Shown piece by piece: positions 18,666-27,776 of a stretch of 64,000 bases of DNA (positions are counted from its first letter, which is position 1; each line of letters begins with the position of its first letter). The notes beneath the pieces were generated by a model. The model saw only the letters and a program-made list of their open reading frames with translations, was not told where the DNA came from and searched no databases. A program made the position numbers and the translations under genes. The stretch is from NCBI RefSeq assembly GCF_003752135.1, contig NZ_RJVK01000001.1:496001-560000 (forward strand), read 5' to 3'. Source of the DNA: Caminibacter pacificus. Its GTDB lineage: Bacteria; Campylobacterota; Campylobacteria; Campylobacterales; Nautiliaceae.

Positions 18666-19295
18666 TCAAAAACTAAACTTCTTTATCTCTAAATCTTCAG
18701 AAAAATCGACATAATAAAGCACTTCTTTGCACTCCCCTATCAAACATTTAAGTCCCGACATCGAAGCAATCGAACCGATTAAATTTACCATAGGAGGCAG
18801 CTGGCCTTTGACTTCGTGAGCTTTTGTAGCAAATATCTCAAAAGAAGTTTTTCTAAAAACACCGACTTGACCTCTTGTCTCTTCAACACTCGCATATATC
18901 CAAGGAATCTTTTTAGCTTTCGCGAAAGAATCTATCTTTTTTCTTACTTCAAAATTATCGGTCGCATCAAAAACCAAATCGACATCAATTTTCATATTTT
19001 CATCAAACATCCCCTCAAGTGCAATAATTTCGGTATTTTCGCATCTATTTATCTTCTCGCAAAGGGTTTTTGATTTGCTTTTTCCGATATCTGCTTTTGA
19101 AAACTGAAATTGACGATGAATATTGTGAAGCTCTATCGTATCATAGTCTATCAAGTAGATTTTACGAAGCCCGATACAAGAAATAGTAGTGGCGATTATA
19201 TTCCCAAGCCCCCCACACCCGACTATCAATACGCTTTTTTCAGATAACTTTTCTTGATTTTTTTCACCTATTACTTCGATTTGCCTTCTAAACAT
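18666..19295 (-). CDS. ThiF/MoeB/HesA-family E1-like adenylyltransferase
   Basis: A 209-aa Rossmann-fold E1-like protein. VLIVGCGGLGN (~28-38) binds ATP, LIDYDTIELHNIHRQFQF carries the conserved Asp and Arg residues, and DLVFDATDNFEVRKKID follows. The cysteine pairs that bind zinc in ThiF and MoeB are absent. Such enzymes adenylate the C-terminus of a ubiquitin-like sulfur carrier. No carrier protein is visible nearby, and its place between the Doc-type gene and cas6 does not settle whether it serves cofactor synthesis or defence. Confidence 0.75.
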   Translation of the reverse strand: MFRRQIEVIGEKNQEKLSEKSVLIVGCGGLGNIIATTISCIGLRKIYLIDYDTIELHNIHRQFQFSKADIGKSKSKTLCEKINRCENTEIIALEGMFDENMKIDVDLVFDATDNFEVRKKIDSFAKAKKIPWIYASVEETRGQVGVFRKTSFEIFATKAHEVKGQLPPMVNLIGSIASMSGLKCLIGECKEVLYYVDFSEDLEIKKFSF

Positions 19296-19331
19296 ATACC
19301 CTCTTTTTGTAAATTATAACAAATAAATGAT

Positions 19332-20303
19332 TTACTCCCCTATTAAATTCATAATGAGTTTAATTATCAAATCTTTTTCATTCGGATTTGAATGGGCTAT
19401 CAAAAGAGCAAGTGATACAAGAGCGTTGGAATTGATTTTAAGCTCACCGTTTTCATCATACAAATAATTATTTTTACTCAAAAAAAATACGAACATAAAA
19501 GCGCCTATTCTTTTGTTTCCGTCCACAAACGGATGGTCTTTTACAATGTAATAAAACAGATTTGCGGCTTTTTCTTCAATAGTAGGTAATAAATCAACAC
19601 TACCGAATGTCTGGTAAATATTACGGATAATACCTTTAAAGCTGTTTTCCCTTTCCTGTCCGAATAGCTCGGTTGCTTCTTTTTTGTTTATAAGCTCATT
19701 TTTTAATTTTTCTATTTCTCTAACCGCTTCATAATAATCAAGTATAAATTTTGCTTCTTTACCTTTTGGGATTTCGAGTCTATTTTCATCAAATTGATTC
19801 AGTAAAATCCAGCTTTTTGCGTATTTTGTGATAATATCAAGAAATCCTTTTGCCTCAATTTCATTTAAATTTTGCTTAATTGCTTTTTGTAAAAGCTCAA
19901 TTTCCTGCTTAAATTCATTAAAGTTTTGCTCCAACCTTTTTTGATTTAGAGCATATCCTTTTAAAATATAATCTTTCAAAATTTTCGTAGCCCATTGTCT
20001 GAATTTCGTTGCTTTTTTACTGTTTACCCTGTATCCCACCGAGATTATTACGTCAAGATTGTAATATTCAATATTTCTTGAAACTTTTCTGTTTCCTTCC
20101 ATTTTAACTGTTCGGAATTTCCGAACAGTTGATTCTCTGTTTAATTCACCACTTTCAAAAATGTTTTTTAAGTGTTCGCTAATAGTAGATTTTGCAGTTC
20201 CAAAAAGCTCACACATCTGCTTTTGCGTAATCCATACCGTTTCGTTTTCCACTTTTGTCTCAATCTCAATTTCCCCGTCTATAAATTTTACAATATCTTT
20301 CAT
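19332..20303 (-). CDS. RhuM-family protein with C-terminal Doc/Fic domain
   Basis: A 323-aa two-domain protein. Residues ~1-125 match the RhuM/virulence-factor pattern (WITQKQMCELFGTAKSTISEH, then ISVGYRVNSKKATKFRQWA), containing a helix-turn-helix-like start. The C-terminal domain has the Doc-type Fic motif HPFVDGNKRIG (~264-274), with the catalytic histidine and the lysine-containing variant seen in Doc kinases; Fic/Doc enzymes modify proteins by transferring phosphate or AMP. No separate antitoxin gene is adjacent. It lies 89 bp beyond the leader-distal end of the CRISPR array, on the strand the array is transcribed from. Confidence 0.82.
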   Translation of the reverse strand: MKDIVKFIDGEIEIETKVENETVWITQKQMCELFGTAKSTISEHLKNIFESGELNRESTVRKFRTVKMEGNRKVSRNIEYYNLDVIISVGYRVNSKKATKFRQWATKILKDYILKGYALNQKRLEQNFNEFKQEIELLQKAIKQNLNEIEAKGFLDIITKYAKSWILLNQFDENRLEIPKGKEAKFILDYYEAVREIEKLKNELINKKEATELFGQERENSFKGIIRNIYQTFGSVDLLPTIEEKAANLFYYIVKDHPFVDGNKRIGAFMFVFFLSKNNYLYDENGELKINSNALVSLALLIAHSNPNEKDLIIKLIMNLIGE

Positions 20304-20392
20304 AAAAATCCCTAAAATATATTTTATTTGACAATAGTAACAAAGAAAAATAATAAAGTCTATTTTTTTAGAAATAGCTCTCTGACTCTAAC

Positions 20393-22264
20393 ATTTCAAT
20401 ACTACAAATGTATCGGTGTTATTAGCACCTCCTCAATTTTTTCTCTTACAATTTCTTTATTTCAATACTCCAAATGTATCGGTGTTATTAAATACACAAA
20501 TAGCGGCAAATCCCTTGCCGTGTTATTTCAATACTCCAAATGTATCGGTGTTATAAAAAATGAGTATGAAAATGACGCACTAAGGGCTATATTTCAATAC
20601 TCCAAATGTATCGGTGTTATTGTTCTAGATGAGTGTCATAATTTTTTGGCTAAAGAATTTCAATACTCCAAATGTATCGGTGTTATTAGACAATCTAAAT
20701 TACCGTTCGGAATCCAAGTTATTATTTCAATACTCCAAATGTATCGGTGTTATTAAATAAGCAAAAAGAAAATGAAACGCTTAAAACATTTCAATACTCC
20801 AAATGTATCGGTGTTATATAGGGAAGAAATTTGTTCGTAGCTCTCTTCAAAATTTCAATACTCCAAATGTATCGGTGTTATGTATTTTTAGTATTAACAA
20901 AAAGCACTAAATGCAAAATTTCAATACTCCAAATGTATCGGTGTTATTTTACCAGAAGGAAGTGTAACATACTTAAAACGAATTTCAATACTCCAAATGT
21001 ATCGGTGTTATTTTTTAAAAATAACTTTACATATGGTAAAAAATTATTTCAATACTCCAAATGTATCGGTGTTATATTTTTAATGATAATTTTGATTTTG
21101 CTTTTTATAATCTATTTCAATACTCCAAATGTATCGGTGTTATGGAAAGGGCATTACTTCTTTTAGCATATGCGTTTAATTTCAATACTCCAAATGTATC
21201 GGTGTTATGTGGTTGAGAAAGAAGAAGTCGAAAGACAGGCGTAATTTCAATACTCCAAATGTATCGGTGTTATCCACAACGGGAAATTCAGGGTGCTTAA
21301 TCTCTTTTTGGATTTCAATACTCCAAATGTATCGGTGTTATTTTTCTCCTGCATTAATTATCTCGACTTCTCCTTCCTATTTCAATACTCCAAATGTATC
21401 GGTGTTATTAAATAAGCAAAAAGAAAATGAAACGCTTAAAACATTTCAATACTCCAAATGTATCGGTGTTATATAGGGAAGAAATTTGTTCGTAGCTCTC
21501 TTCAAAATTTCAATACTCCAAATGTATCGGTGTTATCCGACCCTCTTCGTCAAGTCCAAGCATTTCTAAAATTTCAATACTCCAAATGTATCGGTGTTAT
21601 ATAACACAAGAAGATGTAAAGAGCTGGAGATTTGACTAATTTCAATACTCCAAATGTATCGGTGTTATTGTTACTAAGTATTTAACTAAGTCTTTAGATT
21701 ATAAATTTCAATACTCCAAATGTATCGGTGTTATCTTAAAAAGTACGTTAAAACTGCCTATTCTAAGAATTTCAATACTCCAAATGTATCGGTGTTATCG
21801 ATTGATTTGAGTGAGCTTGACGCTGTTGCTTTATTTCAATACTCCAAATGTATCGGTGTTATTTAAAAGGAGTTAAATTGGAAAAATTAAAATACGAAAA
21901 TTTCAATACTCCAAATGTATCGGTGTTATGCCTTCAAGTTCAGGCTCAACCCCCGTTAGGGAATATATTTCAATACTCCAAATGTATCGGTGTTATCCGA
22001 GCAGACTTTTGAGAAAGAGTTTAAACATAATCTATTTCAATACTCCAAATGTATCGGTGTTATTTGCTCGGGAACAAAGACACGGAAAAACTTATAAAAA
22101 AATTTCAATACTCCAAATGTATCGGTGTTATTACAACCGCAACAGACAAAGTCGAAAACCTTACAGCATTTCAATACTCCAAATGTATCGGTGTTATATA
22201 AAGATATAGCAATACCTCGTAATGCAAGAATTGGATTTCAATACTCCAAATGTATCGGTGTTAT
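20393..22264 (-). CRISPR. CRISPR array, 29 repeats of 30 bp, 28 spacers
   Basis: On the plus strand each repeat begins ATTTCAATACTCC and ends GTATCGGTGTTAT (30 bp); spacers are 34-38 bp. The reverse complement ends in ATTGAAAT, the expected 8-nt crRNA 5' handle, so the array is transcribed on the minus strand from the leader at 22265-22416. The leftmost repeat (20393-20422) carries one substitution (C to A at its twelfth base), as expected at the old, leader-distal end. Two adjacent spacers (20754-20787, 20818-20851) occur again identically at 21409-21442 and 21473-21506, leaving 26 distinct spacers. Reading frames across the array only translate the repeat. Confidence 0.99.
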
Positions 22265-22292
22265 ACATTGAATTTTGGGATTTTTTATATAT

Positions 22293-22315
22293 AAAATGCG
22301 ATTTTATCGCCTTTT
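22293..22315. terminator. Hairpin in the CRISPR leader, bidirectional terminator-like
   Basis: GCGAT (22298-22302), loop TTT, ATCGC (22306-22310), with AAAA and TTTT runs that extend the stem on both sides across one mismatch. It lies 29 bp from the first repeat and downstream of the leader promoter, so any array transcript must pass it. It could stop cas read-through, or act in leader recognition during spacer acquisition. Confidence 0.5.
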
Positions 22316-22416
22316 TCCAACCAAAACAATTATAACATTAAATTGTCAAAAAAATTTTTATTTTTACGATTATATCGAAGTTTTTAAAAGATTGTCAATA
22401 AAAAGAGGTTGGAAAA
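22313..22416. repeat. 10-bp perfect inverted repeat flanking the leader core
   Basis: TTTTCCAACC (22313-22322) and its exact complement GGTTGGAAAA (22407-22416) bracket 84 bp that contain the promoter elements. They could be paired protein sites or a long-range stem. Confidence 0.5.
22369..22398 (-). promoter_or_regulatory. Promoter of the CRISPR array
   Basis: On the minus strand TTGACA (22393-22398) and TATAAT (22369-22374) are separated by 18 bp, a perfect sigma70-type pair, and fire towards the array. A second TTGACA (22344-22349) and TATAAT (22329-22334) lie further on but are only nine bases apart. Confidence 0.8.
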
Positions 22417-23704
<1,288 letters not shown>

Positions 23705-23708
<4 letters not shown>

Positions 23709-24700
23709 ATTTTAACCTTAAAATTTTCTTTTTCAATTTTAAAAATATAATCATCAACCTCCAAAAAGTAATAATAATCCCCTTCTAAAATATTACAAAG
23801 CTTTACTTCATCATCTTTAATAAACAAATCGATTTTAGAGTTTATTATCTTGGCATTAACATTGCATTCAAACCCCTCTTTTAATAAAAATGGAATATTG
23901 TTTATCAAAGCTACATTTTTATTTCCAATATTTACAATTTCAAACGTATCAATATGCTTTAGGTCCTGTTTGGTTTTATATAAAAAACAATCTTCAATCT
24001 TTTTTGAATAAAACGCTTTTAAATTAAATTCATAATGCACGGAATAAATTTCTTCATATAACAAATCCAAAATGACATTTATTTTTGTTTCTATAGATGT
24101 GTTTTCATCATAAATAGAAACTGGTATTTTCGTTTTTAGATTTTCTTTTTTGGCTAAATAAATTAACTCGTCAATATCAAATTTTTCCAATTCAAAAAGA
24201 TATTTTTCCAACCCTCCGAGAAAATATTTCAAATCTTTATATTTATCAAACAAAAGCTTTATTATTTCATATTGACTTAAATCTTTACCGATTAATTTTC
24301 TTACAGCATCTATAACACTAAAACTTTCGCACTCTTTTTCATTGTACTTATCCGAATATGCGTAAAGCATAAAAGTTTTATAAATTTCACTGACAAATTT
24401 TTCCTTACTGAGTCGTTTTTCAAAAATAAGCTCATCATCGTCAAAAATTTTTAAAACATACCTGTCATCATAATAAAAGTAAGGTTTAGAATAAAAAAAT
24501 TCAAATCTTTTTTCATTTCCTTCCTCATCTATTTCAAAAGTAATATTTTCACAGCCGCAAATTAATTTTTCAAGAGATTCTTTTATTTCAAACAAAGGAT
24601 TATACGCAAAAGAAATATAAATTTTAATATCGTTTATATAAAACTCAATCCAGCCGTATTCACATTTCTTTATATATGCTTTAAAATCACTCATCATCAC
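23705..24700 (-). CDS. Unknown 331-aa protein embedded between cas4 and cas1
   Basis: I do not recognise this protein. It is acidic and soluble. The first ~110 residues form a beta-rich unit (WIEFYINDIKIYISFAYNP, later LKIFDDDELIFEKRLSKEKF) whose pattern faintly recalls small immunity-type domains; the middle (~120-235) is helical and the C-terminus beta-rich. It begins ATGATGATG, overlapping the membrane-protein gene by 14 bases, and overlaps cas1 by four. It is therefore produced together with the adaptation proteins. It is not a Cas8, Cas7, Cas5 or Csn-type protein as far as can be seen. A role as CRISPR accessory factor is inferred from position only. Confidence 0.6.
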
Positions 24701-24953
24701 TCCCGATTATCCATCCAATTCCAAGCCCAATTAAAATCCCCGCCAAAAGTCCACTTTTTGTTTTTTCATCAATATTTGAAACTTTTTCTTCTAATCCACT
24801 TACAAATACAAACAGTAATTTAAAAAATCCTAAAAAAATAAAAACAACTATCAAATTTGCAAAAAAAATTTCTATAAAACTTTTTCTTTCAAAATAATAA
24901 AATATTCCGCTAAATACTAAACTTAAAAATATTACGTTAAAAATAAACCTCAT
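24687..24953 (-). CDS. Small two- to three-helix membrane protein in the cas operon
   Basis: An 88-aa protein: hydrophobic helices at ~4-20 and ~28-52, a short charged linker (EEKVSNIDEKTK), then a glycine-zipper-like C-terminal helix LLAGILIGLGIGWIIG (~69-84) and an acidic tail. GxxxG-type helices often oligomerise in membranes. CAGGAG precedes the ATG. It overlaps the next gene by 14 bases and lies 63 bp after cas4. No family recognised; it could anchor the 331-aa partner or form a membrane-acting effector. Confidence 0.6.
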   Translation of the reverse strand: MRFIFNVIFLSLVFSGIFYYFERKSFIEIFFANLIVVFIFLGFFKLLFVFVSGLEEKVSNIDEKTKSGLLAGILIGLGIGWIIGSDDE

Positions 24954-24996
24954 TTAAACTCCTGTTTTGCAATATACAAATTCTGCACTTTTGAAT

Positions 24997-25015
24997 TGTT
25001 GCATTTTTTGCAACA
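24997..25015 (-). other. Hairpin between cas4 and the accessory cassette
   Basis: TGTTGCA (24997-25003), a five-base T loop, then TGCAACA (25009-25015): a perfect 7-bp stem one base after the cas4 stop. On the transcribed strand it is not followed by a U-tract, so it looks more like an RNA processing or stability element than a terminator. Confidence 0.5.
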
Positions 25016-25016
25016 G

Positions 25017-25502
25017 TTACAAAAAACAGTATTCATAATATGCACACTTCCTGCATTTGCCCTCAAACTTCGGCTTTAGAGGTGTATCACTTCTTAAAAT
25101 TTTCTCAATATCATCTAAAATCTCAAGAAGTTTCATCTCATTTTCCTCAGTCAGTTCTATAACGAACCTCTTTTTATCCTGCTTGTTTTTCTCAAACACC
25201 TCCAAACGACCTTTTTTCTCGACACCTTTTTGCTTTAAAATATAAAGGTAATATAAAAGCTGCCACTTTCCAGCCTCTATGTCACTGTCTGACTTTTTAA
25301 CCTCAACCACATAATCTTTTGTAATTTTATCTACCTTAATCCCCTCGAAACTCACCTCATCTACTTTTGTTTCGCTTATTTCGTGTAAAACTTTCCCGAT
25401 TCTAACATCTTCGCTGTTGTCTTCAAGGTTGATTTTGTGGTAATGCAACCACATCTGGGTTTTGCAGTGGAAATAATAGTTTACAATTGTACCTGTAATC
25501 AT
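25017..25502 (-). CDS. cas4: CRISPR-associated exonuclease Cas4
   Basis: A 161-aa RecB-like nuclease that trims prespacers and checks the PAM. An early cysteine (YYFHCKTQ) plus the C-terminal cluster CRKCAYYEYC bind an iron-sulfur cluster; GIKVDKI and YVVEVKKSD carry the catalytic Asp and the ExK motif, followed by the conserved Gln (GKWQLLYYLY). Its start overlaps cas3 by four bases. Confidence 0.94.
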   Translation of the reverse strand: MITGTIVNYYFHCKTQMWLHYHKINLEDNSEDVRIGKVLHEISETKVDEVSFEGIKVDKITKDYVVEVKKSDSDIEAGKWQLLYYLYILKQKGVEKKGRLEVFEKNKQDKKRFVIELTEENEMKLLEILDDIEKILRSDTPLKPKFEGKCRKCAYYEYCFL

Positions 25503-27775
25503 AAAAATATCCCTTTCTGATACTCACCAAAAGCCTTTCTATCAAATTTAAGTTCATCATCTACAAACTCTTCATAGTCCTTAATCAAATATATCCCGCC
25601 AACTAAATCATTATACTTTTTGATATCCACATAAGAATAAACATTAAAAGTAAAAAACTGCATAAGCGACATAACCTGAGATAATACGATTTTTCTTTTT
25701 GCGTAATTTTCTATTTCGTTAGCTTCTTTATACGCTTCCCATACCTTACACCCGTCAAGCATACCGTCAGTTAAAAATTCATCTTTAACCTCAATATCAA
25801 ATTCACTAATATCAATATTAAAAGACAGGAAAATCGTATGAGTTTTGACATTGATAAGTTTCATCTCTTTCCTCACCCATTCAAAATCAAGATTTATAAC
25901 TTTACTTTTAAAAATTTCAATTTCGCTTTTTGTGGATTTAATTTTTTCTTTTTCTTTCTTCAGTGCATCAAGTACGTCAATATAATATTTCTCATACTCT
26001 TTTCTCAAAAACACTTCTTTATAACTCTTTATAGAAAATCCAAGCCTAATATCACCTCTGTAAATATCCGCCTCTTTGTCCATATCAAAAAAATAAACTT
26101 TTGAATTTTTCTTTGCATTCCTATTAACCCGCCCGATAAACTGCTCTTCGCTCTCAAGCAAACTTATATCTTTAAGCCCCAAATCCATATCAATATCCAC
26201 CCCCGCCTCAATCACCTGAGTTGAAATTAAAAGGATTCTTGCCTCACTTTTACATCTTTTGATAACTTTTTCGCGGTAAAGTTTATTGTCATCACCTGTT
26301 AAAAGATAAACTTCATAACCATCAGTATCTTTCATATACTCATAAAACTCTTTTGCCCTATCTTTTTTTATAAATTCAACCAAAACTTTTTGTTTGTTTT
26401 CACTTAGTATCACTTCTTCAATATCTTCAAAATTTATTTCTTTATCAAGCAAAGAAAAATCAACCTCAACCCTGTCTTTAAATACCGGATGTTTAAGATA
26501 CCCACTCCCAAGCAAATCAACAAACCTCTTTTCATTCAGTAGCCTATCAAGCCTTGGTAAAGTCGCGGACATTATGATAAGTTTAAACCCGATTATTTTG
26601 CTATAAACATTCAACATCTTAACCATATACCACCACTTATCGACATTGTAGCTTTGTATCTCATCAAGAATCACAACACTGCCCGCAAGCTGCCAAAAAG
26701 GAAAATTCTCTTCTTTCCCCACCCCAAACAAAAGCTCAAAAAAATTAACGTGAGTTGTCAAAATAAATGGATAATGATAAAAGGCTCTATTTAGATATGC
26801 TATCTCATACTGCCTTATATCACTTTCATCAAACTCAATAGGAGTAGTTGAGTTTATCACCACTACATCATCAAAAATCTCCTTAAACACTCCCGCCGTC
26901 TGCTCCACAAGCGTATTAAAAGGAAAAACATAAAAAATCTTTTTCGGCTCAAACTGCAAAGCCAAATTCATACTCATAAGAGTTTTCCCGGCACCTGTTG
27001 GGGCATTAAGATAGAAGATATTTTTATCAAGGTTTTGAAGCAGTTTTTCTTCGCTTTTTTTATACATCTCCCGCCTGATTTTATTAAGCTCTCCTTCAAA
27101 CTTATCCATATTTTTAATTACTTCATATTCGTAAAACTTTTCTTTCTCCCTAAACTCTCCAAAATTATCAACCTCAATTTCTGCCATGTACTCTAAAGTA
27201 GCATAATAATCCGCACTTATAAGTATGCTGTAAATAAGCTTCATTACAACATAAAACTCAATCCCAAAATAGATATCAACACTTTGATATTGAAGAATAC
27301 CTTTTAAATCAAATTCATCCGAAAAATCATCAACAAACTTCTCAAACTCCCCTAACTTTGAATGGTGCTTTGATATTACGTAACTTAATCCAAGCAAAAA
27401 ATAAAATTTCTTATAAAACTCATTATCATCTACTTCCTTATCCACCTTATCAAAATACTTCTCAAAAAATATCTTAGCCGACAGATACGAATGCTTCGTA
27501 TCCCCTTTGTCCGTAACTAAATCTTTAAAATCTTTGTTTTTCATAATGTAATACTGAAAATTCGGATTTCTTTTTCCTTCATCGTGCATTACCACAGCAT
27601 CAATTATCATCTGCTTAACTAACTCTTTATCTTCTATCCCTAAACTATCAATAACCCTATCCAAATCCACCTTCTGCAAAATCTTATCAAGGTATTTTTG
27701 GGTAAGTTTTTTATGGTCTTTAAGAAGCTCAGGTGGTTTTTGGTGGTGGATGTGGGAAAAAAAAGAAAAAAACAT
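25499..27775 (-). CDS. cas3: Cas3 nuclease-helicase (HD domain plus DExD/H helicase)
   Basis: A 758-aa protein that unwinds and shreds target DNA recruited by Cascade. HD nuclease residues are seen at H64-D65 (VVMHDEGKRNPN), HSYLSAK and SKHHSK. Helicase motifs: APTGAGKT (257-264), DEIQ (370-373), SAT (402-404) and QFIGRVNRNAK towards the C-terminus. The start follows the SIR2 gene stop by a single base (TAATATG), so Cas3 translation depends on ribosomes coming from that gene. cas4 overlaps its end. Confidence 0.95.
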   Translation of the reverse strand: MFFSFFSHIHHQKPPELLKDHKKLTQKYLDKILQKVDLDRVIDSLGIEDKELVKQMIIDAVVMHDEGKRNPNFQYYIMKNKDFKDLVTDKGDTKHSYLSAKIFFEKYFDKVDKEVDDNEFYKKFYFLLGLSYVISKHHSKLGEFEKFVDDFSDEFDLKGILQYQSVDIYFGIEFYVVMKLIYSILISADYYATLEYMAEIEVDNFGEFREKEKFYEYEVIKNMDKFEGELNKIRREMYKKSEEKLLQNLDKNIFYLNAPTGAGKTLMSMNLALQFEPKKIFYVFPFNTLVEQTAGVFKEIFDDVVVINSTTPIEFDESDIRQYEIAYLNRAFYHYPFILTTHVNFFELLFGVGKEENFPFWQLAGSVVILDEIQSYNVDKWWYMVKMLNVYSKIIGFKLIIMSATLPRLDRLLNEKRFVDLLGSGYLKHPVFKDRVEVDFSLLDKEINFEDIEEVILSENKQKVLVEFIKKDRAKEFYEYMKDTDGYEVYLLTGDDNKLYREKVIKRCKSEARILLISTQVIEAGVDIDMDLGLKDISLLESEEQFIGRVNRNAKKNSKVYFFDMDKEADIYRGDIRLGFSIKSYKEVFLRKEYEKYYIDVLDALKKEKEKIKSTKSEIEIFKSKVINLDFEWVRKEMKLINVKTHTIFLSFNIDISEFDIEVKDEFLTDGMLDGCKVWEAYKEANEIENYAKRKIVLSQVMSLMQFFTFNVYSYVDIKKYNDLVGGIYLIKDYEEFVDDELKFDRKAFGEYQKGIFL

Positions 27776-27776
27776 A

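Larger units (their letters stand above)
22265..22416 (-). promoter_or_regulatory. CRISPR leader
   Basis: A 152-bp AT-rich stretch between the youngest repeat and the cas2 stop codon. It contains a canonical promoter pointing into the array, a short hairpin next to the first repeat and a 10-bp inverted repeat, each listed separately. Confidence 0.85.

Noticed and set aside
18666-19295. Possible CBASS or ubiquitin-like (Bil) antiphage operon around the E1-like gene
   Set aside because: No nucleotidyltransferase, E2-like, JAB peptidase or ubiquitin-like gene is adjacent; only the E1-like fold is present.
20328-22209. Several 90-140 aa plus-strand reading frames across the CRISPR array with a repeated FQYSKCIGVI or ISILQMYRCY motif
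   Set aside because: They are translations of the 30-bp repeat and adjoining spacers; no ribosome-binding sites and no protein logic.
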